The position numbers and the translations under genes were made by a program. Shown in pieces: positions 47,066-56,762 of a DNA stretch of 64,000 bases (its first letter is position 1; every line of letters begins with the position of its first letter). This DNA comes from Desulfosporosinus orientis DSM 765 (GTDB taxonomy: Bacteria; Bacillota; Desulfitobacteriia; Desulfitobacteriales; Desulfitobacteriaceae), in the NCBI RefSeq assembly GCF_000235605.1, contig NC_016584.1, forward strand, positions 3,568,001 to 3,632,000. Direction: 5' to 3'. Below the pieces are notes generated by a model. That model searched no databases. It had not been told where the DNA came from and saw nothing but the letters and a program-made list of their open reading frames with translations.

Positions 47066-48715
47066 TTAATTGTATTTTGATCGTAAAACGGATACATACC
47101 CTCCATCCAGATTTTTAACTTTAAAACCATGCTGAGTTAAAAATCTTGCTGCCACATACCCTCTAAGTCCGATTTGACAATACACAAGGATTTCTTTGCT
47201 CCTATCAAGTTCACCAATTCTTTTTCTCAGGCTATCTATAGGAATATTGATAGCTCCCTCAATATACCCTTTTTTACTAACCTCCTTAACGGTACGCACA
47301 TCTAACAGTATTGTATTCTCTTTTTTAGAGGACGGTAATTGCTCTGCTGTAAGAGTTTCCACTCTGCCGGATAAAACATTCTCCGCAACATAACCTGCCA
47401 GATTGACTGGATCTCTAGCTGAAGAAAACGGTGGTGCATAACAAAGCTCTAACTCAGTTAAATCTTTGATTGTTCCTCCCAGCCTGATCACTGTGGCTAT
47501 AACGTCAATCCTTTTATCGACACCCTCATTACCAACACCTTGGGCCCCAAGTATCTTGCCTGAGTCATTAAAAATCAGCTTTAAGGTCAACATCTTGGCT
47601 CCCGGATAATAAGTTGCATGTGAGAAAGGATGAATAGTGATTGTTCGATTAGGCATATTCAACTTGTTCAAAGTTCTTTCATTATTGCCGGTACAAGCAG
47701 CGGTTAATTTAAAAACCTTAATAATCGAGGTCCCCTGTGTACCCCGGTAAGTAGTGCCTAAGCCTGCAATATTATCCGCTGCAATCCTCCCTTGCTTATT
47801 TGCCGGTCCGGCTAAAGGAACCATTGAATTTTGCTTGTTTACAAAATCCACTACTTCAATGGCATCTCCAACTGCAAATACATTGGTAACATTTGTTTCC
47901 ATTTTCTCATTGACAAGTATGTGCCCTTTCGCGCCAAGCTGAATTCCACTATCCTCGAGGAAATCAGTATCCGGTATCACTCCCATTGCTAAAATGACTA
48001 GATTTGCTTCCAATTTGGCTCCGCTGGTAAGAGTTATTTCTACACTGCTGTCCTGATTCTTAAACTCTTTCACGCCATCATTTAACACTAGTTTTACGCC
48101 ATTGTCGGATAGCTCCTTCTCAACCGCTGCCACAATTTCTGTATCAAAAGGCGCCAGTATATGAGGTGCAGCTTCTACTATGGTAACTTCGAGTCCTCTT
48201 TGTTTTAAATTCTCCGCCATTTCTACTCCAACAAAGCCGCCGCCAATGACTACTGCACATTTAATTTCTCTTTCGCTAACATAGGTTTTAATTTTATCCG
48301 TATCTGGAATATTTCGTAAGGTAAAGATTCTTGGACTGTCTATACCTTCAATATTAGGCTTAATGGCTCTTGCTCCTGGGGATAAAACCAGATAATCATA
48401 CTGTTCTCTATATTCACCACCTTCTTTGCTTCTTACTTTTACTGCTTTTTGACGAGGATCTATACAAATAACCTCACTGTTAATTCTTACATCGATATTG
48501 AATCGATCCTTCATGCCTTCAGGTGTTTGCACTAAAAGATGGTCCCTTTCCTTAATCGATCCGCCAATGTAATAAGGCAGACCACAATTGGCAAAAGAAA
48601 TATAGCGGTCTCTTTCAAACAAAATTATCTCTACATTTTCATCAAGTCGCCTAAGCCTTGCTGCTGTTGAAGCGCCGCCTGCTACACCACCCACAATTAA
48701 CACTTTTTTTCTCAT
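47066..48715 (-). CDS. CoA-disulfide/persulfide reductase with rhodanese domain
   Basis: A 549-aa FAD/NAD(P)H oxidoreductase of the CoADR-RHD (Npsr-like) type. FAD motif GGVAGGASTAARLRR, redox-active Cys44 in SFANCGLPYYIGG, NAD motif VVIGGGFVGVEMAENL, and a C-terminal rhodanese domain with Cys near residue 520 (VYCQIGLRG). The family reduces CoA disulfide, CoA-persulfide or polysulfide. It lies 112 bp after the redox genes of the methyltransferase operon and may be read through from it. Confidence 0.9.
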   Translation of the reverse strand: MRKKVLIVGGVAGGASTAARLRRLDENVEIILFERDRYISFANCGLPYYIGGSIKERDHLLVQTPEGMKDRFNIDVRINSEVICIDPRQKAVKVRSKEGGEYREQYDYLVLSPGARAIKPNIEGIDSPRIFTLRNIPDTDKIKTYVSEREIKCAVVIGGGFVGVEMAENLKQRGLEVTIVEAAPHILAPFDTEIVAAVEKELSDNGVKLVLNDGVKEFKNQDSSVEITLTSGAKLEANLVILAMGVIPDTDFLEDSGIQLGAKGHILVNEKMETNVTNVFAVGDAIEVVDFVNKQNSMVPLAGPANKQGRIAADNIAGLGTTYRGTQGTSIIKVFKLTAACTGNNERTLNKLNMPNRTITIHPFSHATYYPGAKMLTLKLIFNDSGKILGAQGVGNEGVDKRIDVIATVIRLGGTIKDLTELELCYAPPFSSARDPVNLAGYVAENVLSGRVETLTAEQLPSSKKENTILLDVRTVKEVSKKGYIEGAINIPIDSLRKRIGELDRSKEILVYCQIGLRGYVAARFLTQHGFKVKNLDGGYVSVLRSKYN

Positions 48716-48827
48716 AACTAATCCTCCCTCAAATTCTTAATAGGATTATGAATTACTAAGCAATCCTCAGCTATTACTTATAAAATCTCGTATCCTCATC
48801 ATTTGCGAGTCTTAGTCTCCTGAAGTG

Positions 48828-49439
48828 TTAACCCTCTCCACCTAAATCCGCTACATTATCTTTAAAATCAGCAACTGCGAAAGCCAGCAACTTTATCAAC
48901 AGGTATAATACCGTTGTTGATTCTTTTCCTGTACCTCGCAGGTATACTTCTGTACCCCGTGATATCAACTCTTCCTTGCGTGCAGCTGCTTCACGAATAA
49001 GAACTTCTCGTTCACCAAAAACCCTGGCATCAACAGGGCAAACCGCCACACAGGCAGGTTCTTCACCTCTTTGTAAAAGGTGACTGCAAAAAGAACATTT
49101 ACCAACTTTACCATTAGTCATAATCTTAATTCCACTATGGGGGCAGGCTGCCGCACAAACCTGACAGCCTATACATTTTTCAACATCATGGCTGACTAAT
49201 CCATTCTCTTCCGGCTTAATGGCACCAACGGGACAGACAGCGACACAAATGGGATCTGCGCAGTGCCGACAGGACTGAGGAATATTGTATCGGACCAAGT
49301 AATCCGTTAATAGTTCCCTCGGCTTTACACTTAGCCATGAATTGCCGCTCTGCAACCCATTTTCCTGCATACAGGCAACCGTACAGCTCTTACAACCGAT
49401 ACAGCGCGACACATCAACTAACATGGCGTACTGATTCAT
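48828..49439 (-). CDS. Four-cluster ferredoxin subunit (DmsB/PsrB type)
   Basis: A 203-aa electron-transfer subunit with four 4Fe-4S motifs (CIGCKSCTVAC, CRHCADPICVAVCP, CIGCQVCAAACP, CSFCSHLL...CVAVCP). It is the normal partner of a molybdopterin oxidoreductase, here the gene just upstream. I chose ATG 49439, which shares one base with the upstream stop (TAATG) and follows AAGGGGGG. No membrane anchor subunit (NrfD/DmsC) is encoded nearby, so the enzyme is cytoplasmic. Confidence 0.9.
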   Translation of the reverse strand: MNQYAMLVDVSRCIGCKSCTVACMQENGLQSGNSWLSVKPRELLTDYLVRYNIPQSCRHCADPICVAVCPVGAIKPEENGLVSHDVEKCIGCQVCAAACPHSGIKIMTNGKVGKCSFCSHLLQRGEEPACVAVCPVDARVFGEREVLIREAAARKEELISRGTEVYLRGTGKESTTVLYLLIKLLAFAVADFKDNVADLGGEG

Positions 49440-51517
49440 TATCCCTGCCCCCCTTCGGCTCTGGCAGTGCACATAATGTTTTTGTTGGGAAAATTCCCCC
49501 CAACCGGATCCACGGCTGCAGGAAAGAGGGAATTCACCGGTGTTTTCCCATAGGGTGAATGTGCTCCGAAATATGGCTGGGTAGAGAAATATCCCTTTGG
49601 TACGCTCAAAGTGATTTTTGCAGGTAAAACAAGAGCACCCGTTGCTGTCTCTACTCTAACTTGATCCCCGTCTGTCACACCTAACTCCGACGCTGTCTGG
49701 GGATGTATTTCAACATAGGGCTTTTCCATTTCCTGAGCCCAATTACTGTATTGGCACACGGTGTGGTAATGACTGGCTACCTTGTTGGTACTCAAGATGT
49801 AGGGGAATCTTTCACGGCTGATTCCTTGATTCCCAGGGGAATCGTACATATCTATATACTCAATGGCGATGTTATTTTCTCGGGCCAATTCAACTTTACC
49901 GGAGTGCGTAGGAAATAGGCCATTTTCATATAAACGTACAAATTCCTGACCATTTTCCGGGCAGGGAAAATGCACTCCCCCCGGTGTCCTGCGCATACGT
50001 TCAATTGTGATACCCGCAATACTTTTATTATGGGTTCTTTCCAGCTCCCAGGCCGCAGCCGGCGAGTCCGGAAAATAGGACACCTCTAAACCCATGTGCT
50101 CTGCCAATTGGCGGAAAAGGTCCCCTCCTGATCTGGCCTCAGCGTAGGTTGCCACAGCTTTGTCCTTCCACTGTAAAACCCGGTGAACACTTGCCTGTGC
50201 CCCGGCTTCTTCCAACCAGTGAGTTGCTGGGAGAACAATATCAGCCAATATTGCCGTGTCATCCAGAAACAAGGTATGGCTGACAACAAAATCCAATCCC
50301 TGAATCGCTTTAGTCATACGTTGACTTTCAGGCCAATTTACACAGGGATTTCCTGCAATAAAGACCATCTTGATTTCTCCCTCTTCCATAGCTGGATAGA
50401 GGTCCGCTGCAGATCTCTTAACATCTGGTTTTACCACATCATTTTTGGGAATAAGGTCCTTTGCATTCCCATAATTATTGATATGTGAAATTATACCAGC
50501 ACCTGGTTTTCCCACATTACCTAAGAGTACCATTAGGTCTTCAAAGGCTCTAAGGGTTGCGCCCGCATTGTTAACGCAGACAATACCCCGGCCCTCAAAA
50601 AGCATACCGGGTTTAAGGGAAGCTAAATCTTGAGCCAATTCTTTAATTACATTACCAGGGACCCCAGTTATCTTCGCTGCCCGCTCCAAAGTAAAGGATT
50701 CTACGGCCTGAGCCAATTGTTCAAATCCGTTCGTACGCTCGGCTACAAAGGTTTGATCATAAAGATTATTGTCAATAACAAACTTCACTAAAGCCATTCC
50801 CATGGCCCCATCCGTCCCTGGCTTAATCTGGATAAAGCGATCTGCCGCCTGGGCTGTCTCTGTGAAACGTGTGTCAATAACGACGATTTTTGTTCCTTGC
50901 CCCTTGGCTTCCAGAATCCACTGAAACTGGCCTGCTTTAGTCTGAGCGCAATTATTACCGACAATTAACAGTATCTTAGACCTAACCACATCAGATAAAG
51001 GTGCCGTCGCAGACCCGTTGCCAAATATCTCCTTCCGGACATTTAATTCCGACTCCATGCAGATAGGTCCGGTCCCGTAATTAGCCATGCCTGTTAACTT
51101 AGAAAAAATGCTATGGGCTAATTTACTGTAAGATCCACCTATTTTGGAGGTAATACCTACAATTGAACCGGTCCCATGATTTTTAATATAATGGTTGTAT
51201 TTCTGGGCAATTAGCTCTAAGGCTTCATCCCAAGCAATTCTTTCAAAGAATCCATCCACTTTTTTCATTGGATGCCCTACCCGGTATGGCCCGTACAAGG
51301 TCTGGGCAATCTCCATGGGTTTAGCACATATCTTGCCCTTGTTATAGGGATTATCCGGATCACCAAAAACCGCCTGTACTTTCCCCTCTTGATCCAGACT
51401 TACTTTAATCCCGCACCCACCGTTACAAAGGCAGCAAATAGACGTCCTTAAATTACCATCTGGTTCTAATGGATTGCTATTTACACCTAATGACTGTGGT
51501 CTAACATAGCTGCCCAA
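49439..51517 (-). CDS. Molybdopterin oxidoreductase catalytic subunit
   Basis: A 692-aa DMSO-reductase-superfamily subunit. N-terminal 4Fe-4S motif CCLCNGGCGI...ICAKP, Mo-bis-PGD domains, C-terminal molydopterin dinucleotide domain (LGVTDGDQVRVETATGALVLPAKI). The likely Mo ligand is Cys in GTGPICMESELN (about residue 143), not followed by the His usual in formate dehydrogenases. No Tat signal, so it is cytoplasmic. Substrate is unknown; formate, sulfur compounds or others are possible. TTG start with GGGGGGAT upstream; coupled to its neighbours. Confidence 0.85.
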   Translation of the reverse strand: MGSYVRPQSLGVNSNPLEPDGNLRTSICCLCNGGCGIKVSLDQEGKVQAVFGDPDNPYNKGKICAKPMEIAQTLYGPYRVGHPMKKVDGFFERIAWDEALELIAQKYNHYIKNHGTGSIVGITSKIGGSYSKLAHSIFSKLTGMANYGTGPICMESELNVRKEIFGNGSATAPLSDVVRSKILLIVGNNCAQTKAGQFQWILEAKGQGTKIVVIDTRFTETAQAADRFIQIKPGTDGAMGMALVKFVIDNNLYDQTFVAERTNGFEQLAQAVESFTLERAAKITGVPGNVIKELAQDLASLKPGMLFEGRGIVCVNNAGATLRAFEDLMVLLGNVGKPGAGIISHINNYGNAKDLIPKNDVVKPDVKRSAADLYPAMEEGEIKMVFIAGNPCVNWPESQRMTKAIQGLDFVVSHTLFLDDTAILADIVLPATHWLEEAGAQASVHRVLQWKDKAVATYAEARSGGDLFRQLAEHMGLEVSYFPDSPAAAWELERTHNKSIAGITIERMRRTPGGVHFPCPENGQEFVRLYENGLFPTHSGKVELARENNIAIEYIDMYDSPGNQGISRERFPYILSTNKVASHYHTVCQYSNWAQEMEKPYVEIHPQTASELGVTDGDQVRVETATGALVLPAKITLSVPKGYFSTQPYFGAHSPYGKTPVNSLFPAAVDPVGGNFPNKNIMCTARAEGGQG

Positions 51518-51518
51518 T

Positions 51519-52781
51519 TTACATCCCCCCTTTGCCTGCCGGAAAATATCCTTGATATTTTACAGGGTTTGTCAATAAACAGTTCAGGTAGTTGATGTCA
51601 ACCTTGGCTCTCTTTCTAATCAGACCACTTAAAATACCAGCCCCTTCGATTTTTCCGACCATAATCATCCCGATCAAACGGCCGTCCTTTACTACGAACT
51701 TACGATAGAAATTACTCTTGGGTTCCGATGCTTTAAGCACAATCCCTTCTCCAGGCGGCAAATTCATGATTCCCGCGGAAATTAGTCCTACTCCACCGAT
51801 CACAGCTGAATTTAAGGCCATGGAGCCTTGATATCTACGCTTTAAGCCTGCCATATTGCAGCCGGCAATAATTCCCTGTTCTGTAGCAGTAGGCCACAAA
51901 GCACTTACGCTTTTTCCGACCTGCAGCAAATTCTTCGCCTCAGCTACATCCCCGGCTGCATAGATATCCTTTACATAGGTCTCCATTTCCTCATCAACAA
52001 CTATCCCTTTATTCACAAATACCCCACTGCCCTCTACCAACTGAACATTAGGTCTTACTCCAATAGCCTTGAGAACCATCTGGCAGGGTATATGTTCACC
52101 GGAATTCAGAACTACACCGCTTACTGACATCTTTCCTTCAGAATTCCGTTCACCGAGAATTCTATCTGCTTTGGTATTAAGTAATATACGATAACCGTCT
52201 TTTTCTAATAATCTTATCAAGATGTCTGAAGATTCGGGATCGGTAGAGTACCGCATAAGGTAAGGTGCAGATCCTACAACGATTACTTTAATTCCCAATT
52301 CATGCAGCCCATGGGCGCCTTTAAGACCTACAAGCCCTGCACCCATGACTACCGCAGTTTTTACTTTGGGAGCAAATTCGGCCATTGCTTTGGCATCTGC
52401 CAAGGTACGCAGCTGAAATACTCCTTCCATATCGCTCCCTTCTAGGGGTGGACTGAAAGGGGAAGCACCTGTCGCGACCAACAATTTATCATAAGGTACA
52501 TTTTCCCCAGATTCTAAACAGGCACATTTGGAATCCGAATCAATCCTTTTCACATTTCGCCCTATGAATTTAATACCTGTTTCAGAGTAAAACTTCTTAC
52601 TTCGAATATACATGTCTTCTTCTCGTATTTCTTTCCCTAAAAAATAAGACGTCAGGCATCGAGAGTAGGGCAAACAATCTTCTTTGGAAATCATTGTGAT
52701 TTGTCCGTCAGGATCTAACCCCCGGATTGTTTCTGCCGCAAAAATGCCTGCGGCACTATTACCAATGATGAGATAGCGCAT
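51519..52781 (-). CDS. FAD/NAD(P)H-dependent oxidoreductase (NirB/rubredoxin-reductase type)
   Basis: A 420-aa pyridine nucleotide-disulfide-fold oxidoreductase. FAD motif IIGNSAAGIFAAETIRG, Cys-containing PYSRCLTSYFLG, NAD motif MGAGLVGLKGAHGLHELG, and IYAAGDVAEA for FAD. The C-terminal domain resembles the assimilatory NirB N-terminal unit. ATG 52781 lies inside the end of the upstream Fe-S gene. It likely feeds or takes electrons from NADH in the redox module. Confidence 0.88.
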   Translation of the reverse strand: MRYLIIGNSAAGIFAAETIRGLDPDGQITMISKEDCLPYSRCLTSYFLGKEIREEDMYIRSKKFYSETGIKFIGRNVKRIDSDSKCACLESGENVPYDKLLVATGASPFSPPLEGSDMEGVFQLRTLADAKAMAEFAPKVKTAVVMGAGLVGLKGAHGLHELGIKVIVVGSAPYLMRYSTDPESSDILIRLLEKDGYRILLNTKADRILGERNSEGKMSVSGVVLNSGEHIPCQMVLKAIGVRPNVQLVEGSGVFVNKGIVVDEEMETYVKDIYAAGDVAEAKNLLQVGKSVSALWPTATEQGIIAGCNMAGLKRRYQGSMALNSAVIGGVGLISAGIMNLPPGEGIVLKASEPKSNFYRKFVVKDGRLIGMIMVGKIEGAGILSGLIRKRAKVDINYLNCLLTNPVKYQGYFPAGKGGM

Positions 52782-53244
52782 GCCAATCACCTTCAACCTT
52801 CATCTCGTATTCTTCCGGAGTACAATAATATAAGGCTTTACGCTTGCAAGCTACAACACAAGGTGGGATTTTTTCATCCTTACACAATTCACATTTGCCA
52901 GCTTTTTCAACTTCCTCAAGGGGCACTACTGCACCAAATGGACAAACCATAACGCACATCCAGCAACCAACACACTGCTTTAAGTTGTGAATAACTTCAC
53001 CTGTTTCGGAGTATTGCATGGCACCAGTCATACAGGCCCCCACACACATGGCTTCAACACAGTGCTGACAAAGTGAAGCCCAATAATGCTCACCGGACTT
53101 TACAACGTTAATCCTTCCTTGCGGGGCAGGTTGTTCCAGACCTGCCATAAAGATACTTTTCGTAAGGGATTTAGTTTCAATACAAGCGACTTCACAAGCC
53201 AGACAGCCATTGCAGCGTTCTGCCAAAAAGTAGATTTTTCGCAT
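52759..53244 (-). CDS. 4Fe-4S electron-transfer protein (CooF/HycB type)
   Basis: A 161-aa ferredoxin-like subunit with CNGCLACEVAC, CQHCVEAMCVGAC, CVGCWMCVMVCP and CELCKDEKIPPCVVAC. I chose ATG 53244 with GAGGGAG upstream. It overlaps the FAD oxidoreductase gene by 23 bp, so the two are coupled. It probably shuttles electrons between the flavoprotein and the other redox subunits. Confidence 0.88.
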   Translation of the reverse strand: MRKIYFLAERCNGCLACEVACIETKSLTKSIFMAGLEQPAPQGRINVVKSGEHYWASLCQHCVEAMCVGACMTGAMQYSETGEVIHNLKQCVGCWMCVMVCPFGAVVPLEEVEKAGKCELCKDEKIPPCVVACKRKALYYCTPEEYEMKVEGDWHALSHHW

Positions 53245-53279
53245 CCCCATCTCCCTCTCCTGAATACCTGATATCGACG

Positions 53280-55130
53280 CTATTCTGCACAGTCAGCAAA
53301 AAACATGGCATTTGTAAACTCTTCCGTAAAATCACTTCGATCAGAGAGCTCCAGATATTTTATATTTTTAACTAAAGAATTCACAATTTCTTCTGTGTCT
53401 GCACGCAACAGGTTCATTTGAGCGCCGATATGAGCTGAATTACCTGCATATTTTACTTTGCTTAAGGGTATTGCAGCAGGAATTAGACCTACTGCTTGAG
53501 CATTCTTTTTGTCAAGTACATTACCAAAGGATCCGGCTATGTTAAACTGTTCAATATCTTCAATGTTAAGACTCATTTCCTTGATCATAATTCTAATACC
53601 GGCCAGTATGGCCCCTTTAGCTAACTGGACTTGCCGAATATCTCTTTGAGTGAGACTAACTTTCTGACATTCGCTATTCTTGACAAGAATAAATTCATCT
53701 CCATCATCACTTTCAAACAAGCTTTCAGCCAGTTTTTCTCCTACCAGGGGGATTGCTTCCTCAGAGCTTAATAGCCTGCCACTGGAATCGATTATTCCAA
53801 GGCCAAGCAACACAGCAATGACATCTACCAAACCAGAACCGCATAAGCCTAATGCTGGGACCTCTCCAATAACATGATAGTGCAGCATTCCATCTTCCAG
53901 CCAAACCTGATCGATTGCTCCTGTTTCCGCACGCATTCCATAACAAATATTAGCGCCCTCAAAAGCCGGACCGGCAGCAGCTGAGCACGCATATAAACGC
54001 CCATGAGCTGCCAGGACAATCTCAGCATTTGTTCCCACATCAATCAGGATGCAAGGAGCATCATAATTATAGGCACCTGTAGCCAAGACTCCTGCCACAA
54101 TATCAGCTCCTACATACCCTGCAACATTAGGTAAAAAAGCCACTTTGCCTCTCTTATTAATTTTGATACCCAGATCTTGAGAATTAAAACTAAGCCCTGT
54201 GTAAAGAGTTCCCACGAAAGGTGGTGTGGCAATATATCTGACAGGAAGACCCAAAAACAAATGCTGCATTGTGGTATTACCTACGACACTGATCAAGTAA
54301 ATATCCGAGCAGCTTATACCTGAACTTTCGATTACTTTTTCAATTAAGGTATTAACTTGCCCAACTATCAAGTTTTGAAGTTTTTCTAAGTTTCCGTCCT
54401 TTCGAGAGAAATCTATGCGGGAAAGTACATCGGCTCCGTAAGTTCTCTGGGGATTAAAGGCTGATGCAACTGAGATTTCCTGTCCGGTATATAGATCATG
54501 CAAACTACATATAATGGTTGTTGTTCCAATGTCTATAGCACAGCCATAACCTACAGATGTTGTATCTCCTGCTTCGAGGGAAATCACTTTTCCTTTGTAG
54601 GTGACGACAGTAATTTCATAGTTATTATTTCTCACTAATTCAGGTAATTCCCTCAGCAAGTTTAAGTCCAGCTCTTGTTGAACCTCAGGATCAGGCAGCA
54701 TACTCTCAACTCTATCCCAATCTGAGCGTTGATCTGTCATGGTTGGCGGGGCAACCTTAATATAGTACTTGATAATTGATGGAAGAACTTCTATGGCCTT
54801 TATAGGCCGTGATAATAAGTCTTTAATTAACTTTCCGGCTGCTTGACTGGGTACTTCAATAATCATGTCTTGAACAACAGTCGTTTGACAGGCTAACCTC
54901 CAGCCCTGCTCCAGTAAGATATTTGTAATTTTCTCCTCCTCAACAATTGTTGGGGATCCCGAATAATCGCGGCAAAGGATTAAGCATTTACCACATGTTC
55001 CACGCCGTCCGCAAGGGGTAGGTTCAATCTCAACCCTGGCTAAATCCGCTGCTTCAACTACAGTGGTTCCTGCTGGAACAAACACTTCTACATTGTGAGG
55101 CAGAAATTTAATTCTTTTTAAACTTTGCAC
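53280..55130 (-). CDS. RACo-type corrinoid reductive activator
   Basis: An ATP-dependent reductive activator of corrinoid proteins (RACo/RamA-like, DUF4445). N-terminal plant-type 2Fe-2S domain (CGRRGTCGKC and CQTTV: Cys 40, 46, 49, 81), then an ASKHA ATPase region with GYGCAIDIGTTTI and VGNTTMQHLFLGL. It repairs inactive Co(II) corrinoid back to Co(I). I chose GTG 55130 because GGGGGAT lies 6 nt upstream and the family usually starts just before the FLP...V motif; a GTG at 55157 also exists. Confidence 0.92.
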   Translation of the reverse strand: MQSLKRIKFLPHNVEVFVPAGTTVVEAADLARVEIEPTPCGRRGTCGKCLILCRDYSGSPTIVEEEKITNILLEQGWRLACQTTVVQDMIIEVPSQAAGKLIKDLLSRPIKAIEVLPSIIKYYIKVAPPTMTDQRSDWDRVESMLPDPEVQQELDLNLLRELPELVRNNNYEITVVTYKGKVISLEAGDTTSVGYGCAIDIGTTTIICSLHDLYTGQEISVASAFNPQRTYGADVLSRIDFSRKDGNLEKLQNLIVGQVNTLIEKVIESSGISCSDIYLISVVGNTTMQHLFLGLPVRYIATPPFVGTLYTGLSFNSQDLGIKINKRGKVAFLPNVAGYVGADIVAGVLATGAYNYDAPCILIDVGTNAEIVLAAHGRLYACSAAAGPAFEGANICYGMRAETGAIDQVWLEDGMLHYHVIGEVPALGLCGSGLVDVIAVLLGLGIIDSSGRLLSSEEAIPLVGEKLAESLFESDDGDEFILVKNSECQKVSLTQRDIRQVQLAKGAILAGIRIMIKEMSLNIEDIEQFNIAGSFGNVLDKKNAQAVGLIPAAIPLSKVKYAGNSAHIGAQMNLLRADTEEIVNSLVKNIKYLELSDRSDFTEEFTNAMFFADCAE

Positions 55131-55156
55131 GTTTACATCCCCCAATGGTTTATTCA

Positions 55157-55825
55157 CTAAGTTCCGCAGGTGAACATTTTACTTTGAATTGAGTTGCCTG
55201 GTTTTACTTTAATGTTAAACTTTGAATCTACATCTTCAATCATACTGGCCAGCCAATCCAATCTGCCTTCAACTTCTTTATAATTCAAACTAAAAAACTC
55301 ACTAACCATTTGAACAAACACCTTATCCTCTTGATAGCTGTCCATACCATTATTGATTAAAATTAAAGTTTCGTAGTATTTAATCATTTCCTTAGTACAC
55401 CAATAAGATGTCTCGTGGTCAAATAATTCCAGACAGCGTTGATATTCTTTCCAGGCATCACTTCCAAAGGCAATCCACCCTGAGCTAAAAAAATAGCTGG
55501 TTGTTCTATCAACTTTACAATTACTGGAATACTGAATACCCATTAAAATGGATATACAATCCATACTATTGGGGATTACAATCTCACTTCGACTGGACTT
55601 TACTCCTACAACACCGTTGCCACACAGACCATACCCTAAATAGATGCAGTCTAGATCCCCTTGTTGATCAAGGAGATCTATCTGCTTTTGAAGTTCGTTT
55701 TTCAGTAGTTCTGGGGTACGATGTAATTCTTGAGGTAAAAAGATACAGTTTTCTGAGGGTATTTTTAGTCCCCTTAATATTTCCTCTTTAAAAACCTCAC
55801 ATGCAATGATTTTTCCCTTTTGCAT
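55157..55825 (-). CDS. DUF1638 protein
   Basis: A 222-aa DUF1638 protein with CEVFKEEI at the start and the conserved LGYGLCGNGVVGV segment. Members cluster with corrinoid methyltransferase operons in anaerobes, possibly as accessory or cobalamin-handling proteins; the function is not established. It lies between the MtrH-like gene and the RACo gene, overlapping the latter's longer start. Confidence 0.85.
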   Translation of the reverse strand: MQKGKIIACEVFKEEILRGLKIPSENCIFLPQELHRTPELLKNELQKQIDLLDQQGDLDCIYLGYGLCGNGVVGVKSSRSEIVIPNSMDCISILMGIQYSSNCKVDRTTSYFFSSGWIAFGSDAWKEYQRCLELFDHETSYWCTKEMIKYYETLILINNGMDSYQEDKVFVQMVSEFFSLNYKEVEGRLDWLASMIEDVDSKFNIKVKPGNSIQSKMFTCGT

Positions 55826-55888
55826 TTTTCGTCCCCACTTTTTCCATTTCTGAAAAGATTCCTTATTATTGTAAGGCGCTCTATAAAT

Positions 55889-56749
55889 TTAGTTTTGTGC
55901 TTCAGAGAACTGTCGGTATTCTGCTAAATAATTCAAAGACCATTCATCTCGTCCCAGAAGCAAATCAGAAGTTTTTACAGTTCGCCTCATACCCTCGGCG
56001 GTTGGATCCATAATTATACAAGTCAAACCCGCCTTTAAGGCCATGGCGATCATTGTTTTAGTTATACTGTTTCGGTCCGGTAAACCAAAGGAAACATTAC
56101 TAATTCCCAAAATGATATTTGTACCTAGTTCCTCCACTACTCTTTCAATCGTCTTTAAAGTAATAGTGGCGGCATTATGGTCCGAACTCACCGTCATGGT
56201 CAAGCAATCAATTATTATATTTGAACGATCGATTCCTTGCTTTTCCGCACGTTCAACAATTTTCTTGGCGATTGCTAATCTTTTTTCAGGATCATTTGGG
56301 ATACCTGTGTCATCCATAAGCAAACCAACAACAGCTGCTCCGTATTCCTTAATCACAGGCAAGACATGCTCAAGAGACTTTTCCTCTCCTGTTACTGAAT
56401 TCACCAAGGCTTTTCCATCGTATACTTTTAGGGCTGCTGCCAAAGCTACAGGATTTGCAGAGTCTATACACAATGGTACATCAACAGTTTCTGCTACTAT
56501 TTTGACAACCTCCGGCAAGGTAGCAACTTCATCAACGCCAGCAACTCCTACATTAACATCTAACAAATCGGCTCCTTGTTCAACTTGAGCAATTGCTTCA
56601 CGTCTTACATAATCATAGTCTTTAGCCAAAAGGGCCTGACCGAATTTCTTTTTCCCTGTGGGATTAATCCTTTCACCAATGATAACTGCAGGCAGATCTC
56701 TACCGATGGTGACTGTTATATTTTTGCTGCGGACCTCGGTATGAAACAT
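55889..56749 (-). CDS. MtrH-like methyl-corrinoid:tetrahydrofolate methyltransferase
   Basis: A 286-aa pterin-binding TIM-barrel methyltransferase (MtrH/AcsE/MT2 family). GERINPTGKKKFG at the start and NVSFGLPDRNSI binding motif near residue 220 are family marks. In O-demethylase systems this enzyme moves the methyl from methyl-corrinoid to tetrahydrofolate. It is 13 bp from the corrinoid protein gene, the typical pairing. Confidence 0.9.
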   Translation of the reverse strand: MFHTEVRSKNITVTIGRDLPAVIIGERINPTGKKKFGQALLAKDYDYVRREAIAQVEQGADLLDVNVGVAGVDEVATLPEVVKIVAETVDVPLCIDSANPVALAAALKVYDGKALVNSVTGEEKSLEHVLPVIKEYGAAVVGLLMDDTGIPNDPEKRLAIAKKIVERAEKQGIDRSNIIIDCLTMTVSSDHNAATITLKTIERVVEELGTNIILGISNVSFGLPDRNSITKTMIAMALKAGLTCIIMDPTAEGMRRTVKTSDLLLGRDEWSLNYLAEYRQFSEAQN

Positions 56750-56762
56750 TGTTTTTCCTCCT

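Noticed and set aside
49439..51517. Formate dehydrogenase assignment for the molybdenum enzyme
   Set aside because: The residues at the expected metal ligand do not match the Cys/Sec-His pattern, so only the superfamily is claimed.
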